This document shows, in pieces, positions 23,205 to 35,240 of a stretch of DNA of 64,000 nucleotides. Where the stretch lies: positions 1,191,001-1,255,000 of the forward strand of contig NZ_JABWRD020000001.1 of NCBI RefSeq assembly GCF_014268785.2, in the 5' to 3' direction. The notes below the pieces were generated by a model. That model was not told the origin of the DNA, did not search any database, and saw only the letters and a list, made by a program, of their open reading frames with translations. Source of the DNA: Pseudomonas shirazensis (GTDB taxonomy: Bacteria; Pseudomonadota; Gammaproteobacteria; Pseudomonadales; Pseudomonadaceae). The position numbers were made by a program, and so were the translations under genes. The first letter of the stretch is position 1. Each line of letters starts with the position of its first letter.

Positions 23205-25282
23205 CTGACCCGAGGCGCTTCGCGCGGCGCGAGCCCTGCCATGAAGTGCTCTGCCGGCACCGGTCGGCCCATCAGATAACCCTGCAACGAGTCACAGCCC
23301 AGACGGGTGAGAAAATCCTGCTGACTGTCGGTCTCGACACCTTCGGCAACGATACGCAGGCCCAGCGCCTGGCCTAGAGCCACGATTGCCGAGACGATCG
23401 CTGCATCGTCGCTGTCATGCTCCAGGTCACGGACGAAGCCGCGATCGATCTTCAGCTCATTGGCCGGCAGACGTTTGAGGTACATCAGGCTCGAGTAGCC
23501 GGTACCGAAATCGTCGATGGAAATATCCACGCCCATATCGGACAGCCTCTGCAATACCAGCAGGCTGGCATCCGCGTCACGCATGGCGGTGGTCTCGGTG
23601 ATCTCCAGGGTCAGGTGGTTGGCGGGCAGCTGATTGCGCTGCAATGCCTGGGCAACACCGTCGACCAGACCGGCGTAGCAAAACTGGATGGCCGACAGGT
23701 TTACCGCGATGCGCCAGTCTTCATGCCCCTGCTCGAGCCATTGACGCATCTGCCGACAGGCTTCGCCAAGCACCCATTCACCGATCGGAATGATCAGCCC
23801 GGTCTTCTCGGCCAGGCTGATGAAGCGGTCCGGGTACAGCAAGCCGTGTTGCGGATGCTCCCAGCGCAGCAAGGCTTCGGCACCGATCGGCACCCGCCGG
23901 ACGGCGTCGAACTTGGGCTGGTAATGCAGGCGGAACTGGCCCTGTTGCAGCGCGACTCGCAAGTCCTGCAGCAACTGCAACTGCTGGCGTGCATCGCTGT
24001 TCATCGAGACGTCGAAGAAGCTGTAGCCGTTCTTGCCAGCGTTTTTGGCGTGGTACATCGCCGCATCGGCGTTGCGCAGCAGCTCATGCTGGTCCGTGCC
24101 GTTGCCTGGATAAAGCACGATACCAATGCTGGCAGTCAACTGCAGGTCGTGTTCCGCCACTCGATACGGCCGCGACACCAGGTTCACCTGCTTGATTGCG
24201 ACGCCCATTGCATCCCCCGGCTCTTGCAGCTCCACCAGCAGCACAAACTCATCGCCACCGATCCGCGCCAGCGTGTCCTGGCTGTGCAAGTGGCCACGCA
24301 GGCGCTCGGCCACGGCCTTGAGCAACTGGTCGCCGACATGATGGCCGAAGGCATCGTTGACTGGCTTGAACCCGTCTAGGTCGATGAACATCAGGGCAAA
24401 GCAGGTGCCCTGCTCGCCCGCCTTGCCAATGGCCTGCTCGATGCGGTCAGCCAACAGCGTGCGATTGGGCAGGCCGGTGAGGATATCGTGCAGGGTCAGC
24501 TGGGTCAGCTCCTGGTTGGCCAGCGTCAGCGAGCGAGCAAGTTCGGTGGTACGCGCGACCAGTCGTGCATCGAGCACCGACGTGAGCAAGGCCACGGCGA
24601 GTACCGCGAGGGTAGTGATCAGCACCAGATAGACCAGGCCATCGCCTTTAAGCCCCGTACCAAGCGCGCCACAGTAACTGCCCCCAGGAAAGCTTGCCGC
24701 GGCCATGCCGGTGTAGTGCATGCCAACGATCGCAATGCCCATCAGCACGGCCGCAGCGCCGCGGATTTGCCGCACGTAAGGGGTCTGCCGGCGCAGGCGG
24801 AAAGCGATCCACAGCGCTGCTGCGGATGCACATACCGCGATCGCCAATGAAGCGCTGAACAATTGAGGATCGTAATCGATCCCTGGTTGCATGCGCATCG
24901 CGGCCATGCCCATGTAGTGCATGCTGCTGATGCCGGTACCCATGATCAGGGCGCCGCACGCCAGCTGCAGCAAAGGCAGGCTCGGTTGGTTGATCAACCA
25001 CAGGGCAAATCCGGATGACAGCACTGCGATCAGCAACGACACCAGTGTCAGAGTCAGGTCATAGCCCAGGTCGATCGGCAGGCTGAAGGCGAGCATACCG
25101 ATGAAGTGCATCGACCAGACCCCGCTGCCCATCGCCAAAGCCCCACCGCACATCCACAGATAAACCGCACGCCCCTTGGCCGTGGCAATGCGCCCGGTCA
25201 GGTCCAGTGCGGTATAGGACGCAAGAATAGCCACGCACAGTGAGATCAACACCAGCGCGGGGGAATAACTACCGATTAGCAT
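23201..25282 (-). CDS. MHYT-GGDEF-EAL cyclic-di-GMP signalling protein
   Basis: Predicted 693 residues. The N-terminal integral-membrane MHYT sensor (about 1-240) carries the repeated motifs MHFIGM, MHYMGM and MHYTGM, whose His/Met residues are thought to bind copper and sense O2, CO or NO. A GGDEF domain with the intact motif (ARIGGDEFVLL) and an EAL domain (GAEALLRW, LEITETTAM, IDDFGTGYSSL, LKIDRGF) follow. Both catalytic signatures are intact, so it could make and break c-di-GMP, as in P. aeruginosa MucR/NbdA. I chose ATG 25282 because MLIGSYSPALVL is the usual family start; an ATG at 25378 is possible. Confidence 0.88.
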   Translation of the reverse strand: MLIGSYSPALVLISLCVAILASYTALDLTGRIATAKGRAVYLWMCGGALAMGSGVWSMHFIGMLAFSLPIDLGYDLTLTLVSLLIAVLSSGFALWLINQPSLPLLQLACGALIMGTGISSMHYMGMAAMRMQPGIDYDPQLFSASLAIAVCASAAALWIAFRLRRQTPYVRQIRGAAAVLMGIAIVGMHYTGMAAASFPGGSYCGALGTGLKGDGLVYLVLITTLAVLAVALLTSVLDARLVARTTELARSLTLANQELTQLTLHDILTGLPNRTLLADRIEQAIGKAGEQGTCFALMFIDLDGFKPVNDAFGHHVGDQLLKAVAERLRGHLHSQDTLARIGGDEFVLLVELQEPGDAMGVAIKQVNLVSRPYRVAEHDLQLTASIGIVLYPGNGTDQHELLRNADAAMYHAKNAGKNGYSFFDVSMNSDARQQLQLLQDLRVALQQGQFRLHYQPKFDAVRRVPIGAEALLRWEHPQHGLLYPDRFISLAEKTGLIIPIGEWVLGEACRQMRQWLEQGHEDWRIAVNLSAIQFCYAGLVDGVAQALQRNQLPANHLTLEITETTAMRDADASLLVLQRLSDMGVDISIDDFGTGYSSLMYLKRLPANELKIDRGFVRDLEHDSDDAAIVSAIVALGQALGLRIVAEGVETDSQQDFLTRLGCDSLQGYLMGRPVPAEHFMAGLAPREAPRVS

Positions 25283-25417
25283 GGGGGTTCCGGCATCGGG
25301 CGCAGGGAGGGCCCGGAAAAGCCGCTGATTGTACTCAAGCCTTGGCGAAACGCACGGCATTTCGCGGGGCTGAGCCATAAGAATGCCAGTACGCAGAACG
25401 GTCGCGTCCAAACCGGG

Positions 25418-25439
25418 GAAAACGCCGCTTTCACGGCGT
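25418..25439 (-). terminator. Terminator of the muxABC-opmB operon
   Basis: Read on the minus strand, ACGCCG (25439-25434) and CGGCGT (25427-25422) form a stem with a six-base loop, followed by TTT. It is about 20 bases after the opmB stop. Confidence 0.65.
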
Positions 25440-25460
25440 CAATCCGGCGTCGGATCCGCC

Positions 25461-26951
25461 CTATTGTTGCGCTTGGCTGAACGCCTGCTGACTATCCCAA
25501 CCACCACCCAACGCGGTGATCAATTGCACGCTGGCGATCAGCCGCCCTTGCAGCAAATTGAGCACGCTGCGTTCGTTGCTCAGCGCAGTGGCCTGCACAT
25601 TGACCACGTCCAGGTAGCCAATCAGGCCGGCCCGGTACTGGTTTTCGGTCAGGCGCAGCGACTGGCGTGCGGCCTCCAGCGCTTCCTGGCGTACCACTGC
25701 TTCATCGCCATAGACCTTGAGCTGGACCAGGTAGTTTTCCACTTCCCTGAAGCCATCGAGCACGGTCTGCCGGTACTGCGCCACGGTCTGGTCGTACACC
25801 GCGACGGTGCGGTCCACTTCGGCGCTGCGTTTACCGGCATCGAACAAGGTCATGGCCAATGACGGCCCGACCGACCAGAAGCGGTTCGGCAGCTCGATCC
25901 AGTTGCTGAAACTGCTGCTCGAGTAGCCGCCGCTCATGCTCAGGCTCAAGTCCGGGAAATACGCCGCGCGAGCCACGCCGATGCTCGAGTTGGCAGCCAT
26001 AACACTGCGCTCCGCCGAGGCAATGTCAGGGCGCCGTTCGAGCAATTGCGACGGCAGCGCCAGCGGCACCTGCGGCAGCGCAGGGATCGACTTGCTGTCA
26101 GCCAGGGCAAAGTCCGCAGGAGCCTTGCCCATCAGCACGGCGATGGCGTTTTCATACTGGGCGCGCTGCCAGATCAGGTCGATCAGGTCGGCCTGGGTGC
26201 TCTTGAGCTGGGTGCGCGCCTGGGCGACCGCATCCGGCCCGGACACCCCAGCTCGGTACTGGTTTTCGGTCATCTTCAGCGAGCGCTCGTAAGCGGCAAC
26301 GGTGGCCTCGAGCAAGCGCTTCTGCTCATCGATCACACGCAGTTGCAGGTAGTTCTGCACCAGCTCCGACTGCAAGCTCAGGCGCATCGCTGCCAGGTCG
26401 GCAAAACTGGCCTCGGCACTGGCTTCGTTGGCATTGAGGGTTTCCCGCAGCTTGCCCCACAGGTCGATCTCCCAACTGACCCCGAGCTGGGTGGTGTAGG
26501 TATTACGGATACCGCTGCTGTTGTTCGACAGACTCGAGCTACTGCTGCCGGTGCCCTGCGCCGAACGATTCTTGCCTGCCGACAGATCGAGGCTGGGGAA
26601 CAACGAGGCGCGGCTGCTGCGGATCAATGCGGTGGCCTGGCGGTACTGCGCTTCGTACTGGGCAACGGTCTGGTTACTGCGGTTGAGCTCCTCGACCAGG
26701 CTGTTGAGCTGGGCATCACCGTACAGCTCCCACCAGGCGCCACGGGCAATCGCATCCGACGGTTTGGCCTGAGTCCAGCCTTCGGCCTGCTTGAACTGGG
26801 CGGGTGTGCTCAACTCGGGCCGCTGGTAATCCGGGCTCAAGGTGCAGGCACTGAGCATCAGTACGCAGAGGCTGGCGCCAAACAGGCGCGAGCCTCGGCC
26901 GCGGCCCAGCAGCTGCAAGGCACGGTGAAGCGGAGTTTGGGCAAAATTCAT
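25461..26951 (-). CDS. opmB: Outer-membrane efflux lipoprotein OpmB (OprM/TolC family)
   Basis: Predicted 496 residues with a lipoprotein signal ending in the lipobox LSAC, then TLSPDYQRPELSTP, as in OprM-type channels. Two internally similar halves contain the helical-barrel motifs (TENQYRAGVSGPDAVAQAR and TENQYRAGLIGYLDVVNVQ) and the central LLERRPDIASAERSVMAAN. It forms the outer-membrane exit duct for the adjacent pumps. The start overlaps the muxC stop (ATGA), which fixes it at 26951. It is the last gene of the four-gene operon. Confidence 0.9.
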   Translation of the reverse strand: MNFAQTPLHRALQLLGRGRGSRLFGASLCVLMLSACTLSPDYQRPELSTPAQFKQAEGWTQAKPSDAIARGAWWELYGDAQLNSLVEELNRSNQTVAQYEAQYRQATALIRSSRASLFPSLDLSAGKNRSAQGTGSSSSSLSNNSSGIRNTYTTQLGVSWEIDLWGKLRETLNANEASAEASFADLAAMRLSLQSELVQNYLQLRVIDEQKRLLEATVAAYERSLKMTENQYRAGVSGPDAVAQARTQLKSTQADLIDLIWQRAQYENAIAVLMGKAPADFALADSKSIPALPQVPLALPSQLLERRPDIASAERSVMAANSSIGVARAAYFPDLSLSMSGGYSSSSFSNWIELPNRFWSVGPSLAMTLFDAGKRSAEVDRTVAVYDQTVAQYRQTVLDGFREVENYLVQLKVYGDEAVVRQEALEAARQSLRLTENQYRAGLIGYLDVVNVQATALSNERSVLNLLQGRLIASVQLITALGGGWDSQQAFSQAQQ

Positions 26952-29900
26952 AGCGGGGTATCCAGTGCAGCGTCGGTACGTACACCGCGCCAATGGTTGA
27001 ATCGGTGGCGCAGGCGATCGAGGTAGAGGTAGACCACAGGCGTTGTATAAAGCGTCAGCACCTGGCTGAAGACCAGCCCGCCGATAATCGTCAGACCCAA
27101 TGGCTGACGCATTTCGGCGCCTTCGGCATTGCTCAGCAACAGCGGCAAGGCGCCAAGGATGGCGGCAATGGTGGTCATCAGGATCGGCCGCAGGCGCAGC
27201 AGGCAGGCACGGCGGATCGACTCTTCAGGCGACAGGCCTTCGTTGCGCTCAAGCTGCAGGGCCAGGTCGATCATCAGGATGGCGTTTTTCTTGACTACGC
27301 CGATCAGCAGGAACAGCCCCAGCAACGAGATCAGACTGAACTCGCCGCCTGTTACGTACATCGCCAGCAGTGCACCCACGCCAGCAGATGGCAAGGTCGA
27401 GAGGATCGTCAGCGGGTGGATGTAGCTTTCATAGAGAATCCCCAGCACCAGATACACCAGCACCAAGGCGCCGAGGATCATCAGCGGCTGCCCTTCCTGA
27501 GTCTTGCTGAACGCGTCGGCGGTACCGCCAAGCTTGGCGATCACGTCTTCCGGCAGGCCCAGCCGGGCTACTGCCCGCTCGACCGCGGCCATGGCCTGAT
27601 CGGTGCTGTAGCCCTCGGCCACGTCGAAAGCGATGTCTTCCGAGGCGAACTGGCCCTCGTGGCTGACTCGGTCGTTGGCCAGGCTGTTCTCGTAGCGGGC
27701 AAAGGCTGACAACGGCACCCGCGCGCCGTCGGCGGTGATCACCTGGACTTGCTCCAGCGTGCTTGGGTCCCAGGCGTACTTGGGATTGATCTCCAGCACT
27801 ACCTGATACTGGTTGAGGCTGTCGTAGATGGTCGAGATCTGCCGCTGGCTGTAGGCGTTGTTGAGCACCGTGGTGACCATGTCCATATCAATGCCCAGGC
27901 GCTTGGCCTGATCACGATCGACCACCAGCGTTACCTGCTGAGTGCCGGCACCGTCATGGGCGTCGATGGCGGTCAGCTCGGGCAGCGCGCGCATCGCCGC
28001 GGTGACCTTGGGGAACCACTCGCGCAGCGCAGCCAGATCCCCGCTCTGCAGGGTGTACAGGTACTGCGAAGAGGTCTGGTCACGGCCCCCGCCGCCCAGT
28101 TGCAGGTCCTGATCGGCCATCAGGAACAAGCGCCCGCCGGGTACCTTGGGCAGCTCCTTGCGCAGGCGCTCGATCACCTGCTGGGCATTGATCTTGCGTT
28201 CGCTGATCGGCTTCAGGCGCACCAGCACCATGGCATTGTTGGTGCCGCTGTTGCCGCCGATGAAGCCAGCCACGCTTTGCACCGCCGGGTCGGCCAGCAG
28301 CGCACGCCGGTAGATTTCCATTTTCGGCTGCATCACGGTAAACGACAGGCCGTCGTCGCCACGCACAAAACCCATCAGTTGGCCGGTGTCCTGCTGTGGC
28401 ATCAGGGTCTTGGGTACCACCACATACAGCAGCACATTGACGCCGATAGTCAGCAACAGGCTGAACAAGGTCAGGCGACGATGGCGCAGGACCCAACCCA
28501 GGCTACGGTCGTAACCGGCGACCATGCGCTGATGCTGGCGGTCGCTCCAGCGCTGCAGGCGGTTGGGCTGTTGCTCGTGGGGCTTGAGCCAGCGCGCGCA
28601 GAGCATTGGCGTCAGCGTCAGCGAAACGATCAACGAGACGATGATCGCCGCCGCCAGGGTGATCGAGAACTCCTGGAACAGGCTGCGCACGATGCCGCCC
28701 ATGAACAGGATCGAGACGAATACCGAGACCAGCGAGACGTTCATCGACAGCAGGGTAAAGCCCACCTCTTTGGCGCCGAGAAACGCCGCGCGCATGGGCG
28801 GCTGGCCGTTCTCGATATGGCGGGAGATGTTCTCCAGCACTACGATGGCGTCGTCGACCACCAGCCCGGTGGCCAGGATCAGCGCCATCAGCGACAGGTT
28901 GTTCAGCGAGAAGCCACACAGATACATGACCGCAAAGGTGCCGACCAACGACACTGGCACCGCAAGGCTTGGGATCAGCGAGGCACGCAGGTTGCCAAGG
29001 AACAGATAGACCACCAGGATCACCAGAACTACGGCAATCAGCAAGGTGTGCTCGGCTTCCTTGAGCGTCGCGTTGATCACCGGCGAGCGGTCCATGGCGA
29101 TATCCAGCTTGACGCTGGCGGGCAACAGCGACTGCAGCGCGGGCAGTTGCTGCTTGATCTGCGCCACGGTCTCGATGATGTTGGCGTTGTTCTGCCGGTT
29201 GATCACCAACAGCACCGCGCTCTGGTCGTTGAAAAAACCACTGTTGTAGCGGTTCTCGACGCCATCGGTGACCGTACCGACGTCCGACAGACGCAGGATG
29301 GCGCCGTCCTTCTGGCGAATTACCAGCGATTGATAATCCTTGGCTTTTTCCAGCTGATCGTTGGCGCGCACCTGCCAGTTTCGCTCGTCGTCCTCGACAA
29401 AGCCCATCGGCCGGCGCTGGTTGGCATTGCTCACCGCCGTGCGCACCTCATCCAGCGACAGGCTGTACTGGTTGAGCAGCTGCGGCTCGAGCGCGATGCG
29501 TACCGCCGGCAGCGAGCTGCCGCCGATCTGCACTTCCCCTACTCCGCTGACCTGGGCCAGGCTCTGCGACAGAATGGTATCGGCCAGGTCGTACAGCTGG
29601 CCCTTCTGCAGCACGCTGGAGGTCAATGCGATGACCATCACCGGCGCCTGCGACGGGTTGATCTTCTTGTAGGTGGGCATGCTGCGCATACCGCTGGGCA
29701 GCAGGTTGCGGGTGGCGTTGATCGCAGCCTGCACTTCCCGCGCGGCACCATCGATGTCGCGGCCCTGCTCGAAGCCGATGATGACCCGGGTCGAGCCCTG
29801 GTTGGAGCTGCTGGTCAAGGTGGTAACCCCGGCGATAGCGCCGAGCTTGCGTTCCAGCGGTGTGGCTACGGTGGAGGCCATCACCTCGGGGCTGGCGCCG

Positions 29901-30055
29901 GCCAGGTTGGCCGAGACCACAATCACCGGAAAGTCCATCTGCGGCAGCGGCGACACCGGCAGCAGACCAAAACTGACCCCGCCCAGCAGCATGATCGCCA
30001 GGCTCAGCAGCATGGTCGCGACCGGCCGGCGAATGAATGGCCCGGACAGGTTCAT
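26948..30055 (-). CDS. muxC: RND efflux transporter MuxC (MdtC type)
   Basis: Predicted 1035 residues, full length for the HAE1 resistance-nodulation-division family. Starts [18 protein letters not shown]. The membrane segment [19 protein letters not shown] holds the paired Asp residues of the proton relay, and two large periplasmic loops are present. With MuxB it should form a mixed trimer, as MdtB/MdtC do in E. coli. In P. aeruginosa MuxABC-OpmB exports aztreonam, macrolides, novobiocin and tetracycline; substrates here are inferred from that. Four-base overlaps with muxB and opmB show tight translational coupling. Confidence 0.92.
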   Translation of the reverse strand: MNLSGPFIRRPVATMLLSLAIMLLGGVSFGLLPVSPLPQMDFPVIVVSANLAGASPEVMASTVATPLERKLGAIAGVTTLTSSSNQGSTRVIIGFEQGRDIDGAAREVQAAINATRNLLPSGMRSMPTYKKINPSQAPVMVIALTSSVLQKGQLYDLADTILSQSLAQVSGVGEVQIGGSSLPAVRIALEPQLLNQYSLSLDEVRTAVSNANQRRPMGFVEDDERNWQVRANDQLEKAKDYQSLVIRQKDGAILRLSDVGTVTDGVENRYNSGFFNDQSAVLLVINRQNNANIIETVAQIKQQLPALQSLLPASVKLDIAMDRSPVINATLKEAEHTLLIAVVLVILVVYLFLGNLRASLIPSLAVPVSLVGTFAVMYLCGFSLNNLSLMALILATGLVVDDAIVVLENISRHIENGQPPMRAAFLGAKEVGFTLLSMNVSLVSVFVSILFMGGIVRSLFQEFSITLAAAIIVSLIVSLTLTPMLCARWLKPHEQQPNRLQRWSDRQHQRMVAGYDRSLGWVLRHRRLTLFSLLLTIGVNVLLYVVVPKTLMPQQDTGQLMGFVRGDDGLSFTVMQPKMEIYRRALLADPAVQSVAGFIGGNSGTNNAMVLVRLKPISERKINAQQVIERLRKELPKVPGGRLFLMADQDLQLGGGGRDQTSSQYLYTLQSGDLAALREWFPKVTAAMRALPELTAIDAHDGAGTQQVTLVVDRDQAKRLGIDMDMVTTVLNNAYSQRQISTIYDSLNQYQVVLEINPKYAWDPSTLEQVQVITADGARVPLSAFARYENSLANDRVSHEGQFASEDIAFDVAEGYSTDQAMAAVERAVARLGLPEDVIAKLGGTADAFSKTQEGQPLMILGALVLVYLVLGILYESYIHPLTILSTLPSAGVGALLAMYVTGGEFSLISLLGLFLLIGVVKKNAILMIDLALQLERNEGLSPEESIRRACLLRLRPILMTTIAAILGALPLLLSNAEGAEMRQPLGLTIIGGLVFSQVLTLYTTPVVYLYLDRLRHRFNHWRGVRTDAALDTPL

Positions 30056-33000
30056 GCTTGCGCCTGCTTGGCATCATCGCGCGGCCGCCAGCGCTGGGCC
30101 AGGCGGTCGAAGTACAGGTAGATGACCGGTGTGGTGAACAACGTCAGCACCTGGCTGACCAGCAGCCCGCCAACCATCACCAGCCCCAGCGGCTGGCGCA
30201 GCTCGGCGCCGGAGCCGGTGGCAAGCATCAACGGCACCGCGCCGAACAACGCCGCCAGCGTAGTCATCAGGATCGGCCGGAAGCGCAGCAGCGCCGCCTG
30301 GTAGATCGCATCGTGTGGGGTCATGCCCTGGTTGCGTTCAGCCTCCAGGGCAAAGTCGATCATCATGATCGCGTTCTTCTTGACGATACCAATCAGCAGG
30401 ATGATGCCGATGATGGCGATCATGCCCAGGTCATTGCCGCTGATCAGCAGCGCCAGCAAGGCGCCGACCGCCGCCGACGGCAGGGTCGAGAGAATGGTGA
30501 TCGGGTGGATGTAGCTCTCGTAGAGCACGCCGAGCACGATATACATCGTCACCACAGCCGCCAGAATCAGCAACAAGGTGCTCGACAGGGACGCCTGGAA
30601 GGCCTCGGCAGCGCCTTGGAAGCGGGTCTGCACACCGATCGGCATGGCGATTTCCTGCTGCACCTGCTCGATCGCGGCCACCGCCTCACCCAGCGCCACA
30701 CCGGGTGCCAGGTTGAACGACATCATCACCGCCGGGAACTGACCGATGTGGGAGATCGCCAGCTGCGCCTGGCGCTGCTCGATACGTGCCAGTGCCGACA
30801 GCCGCACCTGACCGCCATCGCTGGCCTTGACGTGAATCGACTCCAGCGCCGCCGGGCCGATACTGGCGGCGTTCTGCGACTGCAGGACCACTCGGTACTG
30901 GCTGGCCTGGGTGTAGATGGTGGAAATCTGCCGCTGACCGAAGGCGTCATACAACGCGTTGGTGATCTGCGAGACGTTGATGCCCAGCCGGCTGGCCATA
31001 TCGCGATCGATTACCAGGTACACCTGCAAGCCCTGGTCCTGCAGGTCGCTGGCCACGTCACGCAGTTCGGGCCGCTGTTGCAGGGCCTGAACCAGCTTGC
31101 CACTCCAGGTGGCAAGCATGTCGGCGTCGGGCGATGACAGGCTGAACTGGTACTGGGTACGGCTGACCCGATCTTCGATGCTCAAGTCCTGCACCGGCTG
31201 CATGAACAGGCGGATACCGACCAGCTTGTCGACTTGCGGCTGCAGGCGTGCGATCACTTCAGTGGCGCTGACGTCGCGCTCACCATGGGCTTTGAGGTTG
31301 ATCAGCAAGCGGCCACTATTGAGCGTGGCGTTGTCGCCATCCACGCCGATGTAGGACGACAGGCTTTGCACCGAAGGGTCCTGCAGAATGATCTTGCTCA
31401 GCGCTTGCTGACGCTCGCTCATGGCGGCGAACGAAGTCGACTGCGGTGCTTCGGAGATGCCCTGGATCACCCCGGTATCCTGCACCGGAAAGAAGCCCTT
31501 GGGCACTGCCATGTACAGCACCACGGTCAGCACCATGCTGGCGATGGCAACCAGCAGGGTCAGCGGCTGGTGGCGCAATACCCAACGCAGGCCGCGGCTG
31601 TAGTGCTCGATCAGCCAGTCGATCCAGGCGCCGCTGGCGCGATAGAAACGGCTCTGCTCTTCTTCCTTCGGCTCGCGCTTGAGCAAGCGCGCGCACATCA
31701 TCGGCGTCAGGGTCAGCGATACCACCAGCGAAATCAGGATCGCCACCGCCAGAGTGATGGCGAACTCGCGGAACAGGCGGCCGACCACGTCAGCCATGAA
31801 CAGCAGCGGGATGAGGACGGCAATCAGCGAGAAGGTCAACGAGATCAGGGTGAAGCCAATCTGCCGGGCGCCCTTGAGCGCGGCCTGCATAGGCGTCTCG
31901 CCCTCCTCGATATGGCGGGAAATGTTCTCCAGCATGACGATGGCATCGTCGACGACAAAGCCGGTGGCGATGGTCAGCGCCATCAACGTCAGGTTGTTGA
32001 TGGAAAAACCCGCCAGATACATCACACCAAAGGTACCGATCAACGACAGCGGTACGGCAATCGACGGGATGATGGTGGCACTGACCCGGCGCAGGAACAC
32101 GAACGTCACCATCACCACCAGCACGATGGCAATCAGCAACTCGTGCTGCACATCGGTAACCGCAGCGCGGATGGTCTGGGTGCGGTCAGTCAGCACCATC
32201 ACATCCAGGCCAGCCGGCAGGTTGTCGGTAATCGACGGCAGCAGGTCCTTGATGCGGTCGACCACTTCGATGACGTTGGCGCCGGGCTGACGCTGAATAT
32301 TCAGCAGCACTGCCTGGTTCTCGTTGGCCCACGCCGCGAGGCGTTCGTTTTCGGCGCCATCGACGATTTCAGCCACATCTTTCAGACGCAGCGGTGCACC
32401 ATTGTTGTAGGCGAGGATGAGGTTGGCGTATTCCTCGGGGGAGCGCAGCTGGTCGTTGGCATCAAGCATCGATACCCGGGTGGGGCCGTCGAAGTTACCT
32501 TTGGGCTGGTTGACGTTGGACGCGCCGATCAAGGTGCGTACGTCTTCCAGGTTGAGGCCGTTGGCCGCCAGGGCATCGACGTTGACCTTGATCCGCACGG
32601 CCTGGCGCTGGCCGCCGGCAATGCTGACCATGCCCACACCGCTGATCTGGGCAAGCTTCTGCGCAACCCGGGTATCGACCAGGTCGTTGAGCTTGGGCAA
32701 CGGCATGGTCTTGGACGAGATTGCCAGGGTCAGTACCGGCGTATCAGCCGGGTTGACCTTGTTGTACACCGGCGGCGCTGGCAGGTCGCTGGGCAACAGG
32801 TTGCTGGCGGCGTTGATCGCGGCCTGCACCTGTTGCTCGGCAACGTCCATGTTCATGTCCAGGCTGAAGCGCAGGGTCAGCACCGAGGCGCCGCCGGAGC
32901 TGGTCGAGGCCATCTGGGTCAGGCCCGGCATCTGTCCGAACTGGCGTTCCAGCGGCGCAGTGACGGCACTGGTCATGACCTGCGGGCTGGCACCGGGATA

Positions 33001-33150
33001 TAGAGTCATGACCCGGATGGTCGGGTAATCGACCTGGGGCAAGGCCGCTACCGGCAACAGCTTGTAGGCAATCAGGCCAGCCAGGACCAACGCCAGCATG
33101 CTCAGCGTGGTGGCGACCGGGCGCAGGATGAACAGCCGCGAGAGGTTCAT
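30052..33150 (-). CDS. muxB: RND efflux transporter MuxB (MdtB type)
   Basis: Predicted 1032 residues, second HAE1-family pump of the operon. Starts [19 protein letters not shown]; the proton-relay helix reads [19 protein letters not shown]. It is a parallel copy of MuxC, diverged throughout but colinear, and the two probably arose by an old tandem duplication. Heteromeric MdtB2C-type pumps need both partners for normal export. The start overlaps the muxA stop and the stop overlaps the muxC start. Confidence 0.92.
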   Translation of the reverse strand: MNLSRLFILRPVATTLSMLALVLAGLIAYKLLPVAALPQVDYPTIRVMTLYPGASPQVMTSAVTAPLERQFGQMPGLTQMASTSSGGASVLTLRFSLDMNMDVAEQQVQAAINAASNLLPSDLPAPPVYNKVNPADTPVLTLAISSKTMPLPKLNDLVDTRVAQKLAQISGVGMVSIAGGQRQAVRIKVNVDALAANGLNLEDVRTLIGASNVNQPKGNFDGPTRVSMLDANDQLRSPEEYANLILAYNNGAPLRLKDVAEIVDGAENERLAAWANENQAVLLNIQRQPGANVIEVVDRIKDLLPSITDNLPAGLDVMVLTDRTQTIRAAVTDVQHELLIAIVLVVMVTFVFLRRVSATIIPSIAVPLSLIGTFGVMYLAGFSINNLTLMALTIATGFVVDDAIVMLENISRHIEEGETPMQAALKGARQIGFTLISLTFSLIAVLIPLLFMADVVGRLFREFAITLAVAILISLVVSLTLTPMMCARLLKREPKEEEQSRFYRASGAWIDWLIEHYSRGLRWVLRHQPLTLLVAIASMVLTVVLYMAVPKGFFPVQDTGVIQGISEAPQSTSFAAMSERQQALSKIILQDPSVQSLSSYIGVDGDNATLNSGRLLINLKAHGERDVSATEVIARLQPQVDKLVGIRLFMQPVQDLSIEDRVSRTQYQFSLSSPDADMLATWSGKLVQALQQRPELRDVASDLQDQGLQVYLVIDRDMASRLGINVSQITNALYDAFGQRQISTIYTQASQYRVVLQSQNAASIGPAALESIHVKASDGGQVRLSALARIEQRQAQLAISHIGQFPAVMMSFNLAPGVALGEAVAAIEQVQQEIAMPIGVQTRFQGAAEAFQASLSSTLLLILAAVVTMYIVLGVLYESYIHPITILSTLPSAAVGALLALLISGNDLGMIAIIGIILLIGIVKKNAIMMIDFALEAERNQGMTPHDAIYQAALLRFRPILMTTLAALFGAVPLMLATGSGAELRQPLGLVMVGGLLVSQVLTLFTTPVIYLYFDRLAQRWRPRDDAKQAQA

Positions 33151-34415
33151 GCGCCCGCCTTGCCCGACGTGCCAGCCTCGCTGGTGCCGCTGCCATCCTG
33201 GCCTTGCAGATGCTGACCGGGGGTGGTCGGTACTTGCGAGCTGTCTTCCACCACTTCTACCGCGCTACCTTCACGCAGGCGGTCGGTGCCTTCGAGTACC
33301 AAGCGGTCGCCCGCGACCAGGCCGTCGAGGATCACACTGCGCTCACCATCACTCGGGCCAACCTTCAGCTTGCGGATATTGACCTTGCTCTCTGCGTTGA
33401 CCACATAGGCAAAGCTGCCGTCGCTGCCGAACTGGATCGCAGCCGCTGGGGCCATGACCACCTGTTTGAGGGTGTCGGCGAGCAGGCGCACGTTGACGAA
33501 CTGGTTGGGGAACAGCGCCTGATCCTTGTTGGCAAAGCTCGCCTTGAACTTGAGAGTACCGGTGGTGGTGTCGATCTGGTTGTCCAGGCTGCCGAGCACG
33601 CCACTGGACTGCAGCTTGCTCTCGTTGCGGTCCCAGGCCTCGACGGGCAGAACAGCGCCGCTGCGATAGCGCTCGAGCACGGTGGTCAGTTCGGTTTCAG
33701 GCAAGGTGAAGGCGACGCTGATCGGCTCGGTCTGGGTGATCACGACCAGCGCCGTGGTGTCGTTGGCCGCGACCAGGTTACCCAGGTCGAGCTGACGCAA
33801 GCCCAGGCGACCGCTGATCGGTGCGCGGATCTGGGTGAAGTCGAGGTTGAGCCGGGCGTCGCTGACTGCGGCCTGATTGGTCTTGATCAGGCCCTGGAAC
33901 TGCGCCAGCTGCGCCTCGGCGGTGTCCAGGGTCTGTTTGGCGATGCTGTCTTCGGCGTACAGGCCTTTATAGCGGGCCACGTCAACCTGGGCGTTTTTCA
34001 GCTGCGCCTGATTCTGCGCCAAGGTGCCTTCGGCCTGCTGCAAAGCGATGCGGTAGCTGCGCGGGTCGATCTCGGCCAGCAGGTCGCCGGCTTTGACCTG
34101 CTGGCCTTCCTTGAAGTGGACCTTGACCAGCTCACCGGCGACGCGGCTGCGCACGTTGACTGTGTTGTTGGCGGTCACGGTGCCCAGGGCCTTGTAGTAA
34201 AGCGGGAAGTCGCCCACCTGCACCGGCTCTACCCGCACTGGCACGGCCTCGGCAGAACTGCCAAAACCAGGCCGGCCGCTCTTGCCTGCGCGCCCGGCTT
34301 GATCCTTGGGCGTCGACGCGGCAGGCCACAGCCACCAGGCCAACAGGGCCACCAGGACCAGGATCAGCAGGCCAAACAGCCAGCGACGGGGGGAGCGGGA
34401 GACAGGAGCTTGCAT
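33147..34415 (-). CDS. muxA: Periplasmic adaptor (membrane fusion) protein MuxA
   Basis: Predicted 422 residues. One N-terminal membrane anchor ([20 protein letters not shown]) is followed by the adaptor fold: barrel-sandwich part ([33 protein letters not shown]), a coiled-coil hairpin (about 145-200), and beta-barrel/proximal domains. The tail is Gly/Ser/Thr-rich. It links the inner-membrane pumps to OpmB. I chose ATG 34415; the ribosome-binding site is weak there (AAGG about 14 bases upstream) and an earlier in-frame ATG at 34505 cannot be excluded. First gene of the operon. Confidence 0.9.
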   Translation of the reverse strand: MQAPVSRSPRRWLFGLLILVLVALLAWWLWPAASTPKDQAGRAGKSGRPGFGSSAEAVPVRVEPVQVGDFPLYYKALGTVTANNTVNVRSRVAGELVKVHFKEGQQVKAGDLLAEIDPRSYRIALQQAEGTLAQNQAQLKNAQVDVARYKGLYAEDSIAKQTLDTAEAQLAQFQGLIKTNQAAVSDARLNLDFTQIRAPISGRLGLRQLDLGNLVAANDTTALVVITQTEPISVAFTLPETELTTVLERYRSGAVLPVEAWDRNESKLQSSGVLGSLDNQIDTTTGTLKFKASFANKDQALFPNQFVNVRLLADTLKQVVMAPAAAIQFGSDGSFAYVVNAESKVNIRKLKVGPSDGERSVILDGLVAGDRLVLEGTDRLREGSAVEVVEDSSQVPTTPGQHLQGQDGSGTSEAGTSGKAGA

Positions 34416-34548
34416 GGCTTGAACGAACCTTGTTCGGAAACGGCGACTTGGGAGGGTGAACGATAAGCATTGATATCGGTTTAGCAAAGCAGCTTTACAG
34501 GGCATTTACCTTGGGCTGACGTTGCTAACGCGATGAACTTTAAATGAA

Positions 34549-34576
34549 AACGGCCTGGAGCAGGGTCCAGGCCGTT
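34549..34576 (-). terminator. Terminator of tpx
   Basis: An 11-bp stem, AACGGCCTGGA (34549-34559) / TCCAGGCCGTT (34566-34576), with a six-base loop. On the minus strand it is followed by TTCATTT. It separates tpx from the muxA promoter region. Confidence 0.8.
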
Positions 34577-34626
34577 TCAGGGTATTGCTTGTTGCGTACG
34601 CGAACCGCAGAGCGGCCCCGCTGCGC

Positions 34627-35127
34627 TTACTTCAAGACAGCCAGGACCGCCTCGTAGTTCGGCTCTTCGGCGATTTCGCCAACCAGCTCGCTGTGCAGCA
34701 CTTTGTCGTTCTCGTCGATGACGACAACAGCGCGTGCCGCCAGGCCAGCCAGCGGGCCGTCAGCAATGGCTACGCCGTAGTTTTCGAGGAACTCGCGGCC
34801 ACGCAGGGTCGACAGGTTCTGGACGTTTTCCAGGCCTTCGGCACCGCAGAAGCGCGCCTGAGCAAACGGCAGGTCGGCCGATACGCACAGCACAACGGTG
34901 TTGTTCAGCTCGTTGGCCTGGGCGTTGAACTTGCGCACGGAAGTCGCGCAGGTTGGCGTGTCGACGCTTGGGAAGATGTTCAGCACTTTGCGCTTGCCGG
35001 CGTAGTCTTGCAGCGACTTGTCAGCCAGGCCATCACCAACCAGCGAGAACGCAGGTGCCTGAGCGCCAGCTTGCGGGAGGTTGCCTTTGACCTGAACCGG
35101 GTTGCCTTTGAGGGTCACTTGAGCCAT
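34627..35127 (-). CDS. tpx: Thiol peroxidase Tpx (atypical 2-Cys peroxiredoxin)
   Basis: Predicted 166 residues, the standard Tpx length. The peroxidatic Cys60 sits in [15 protein letters not shown] and the resolving Cys94 in [13 protein letters not shown], both as in the Tpx family. The enzyme reduces H2O2 and alkyl hydroperoxides with thioredoxin. ATG 35127 ([11 protein letters not shown]) is the usual family start and AAGGATTCCGCTC lies upstream; the longer frame to 35175 has no support. It lies between two terminators, so it is monocistronic. Confidence 0.95.
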   Translation of the reverse strand: MAQVTLKGNPVQVKGNLPQAGAQAPAFSLVGDGLADKSLQDYAGKRKVLNIFPSVDTPTCATSVRKFNAQANELNNTVVLCVSADLPFAQARFCGAEGLENVQNLSTLRGREFLENYGVAIADGPLAGLAARAVVVIDENDKVLHSELVGEIAEEPNYEAVLAVLK

Positions 35128-35240
35128 GAGCGGAATCCTTATGCGGGTGTTTGAAAAGGACACCGAGTTAAGCATGAAGCGCCGCTCAAGCCTATGGGTA
35201 GCGATGAAATTGTTCTACTGCCGGGGGAATTCGTGTGAAC

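Noticed and set aside
27749..30121. Long open frame (790 codons) on the plus strand opposite muxC
   Set aside because: It is antisense to a full-length RND pump gene, with His/Gln/Arg-rich nonsense composition. High G+C codon use produces such shadows.
31234..33003. 589-codon plus-strand frame opposite muxB
   Set aside because: Antisense shadow of a complete pump gene.
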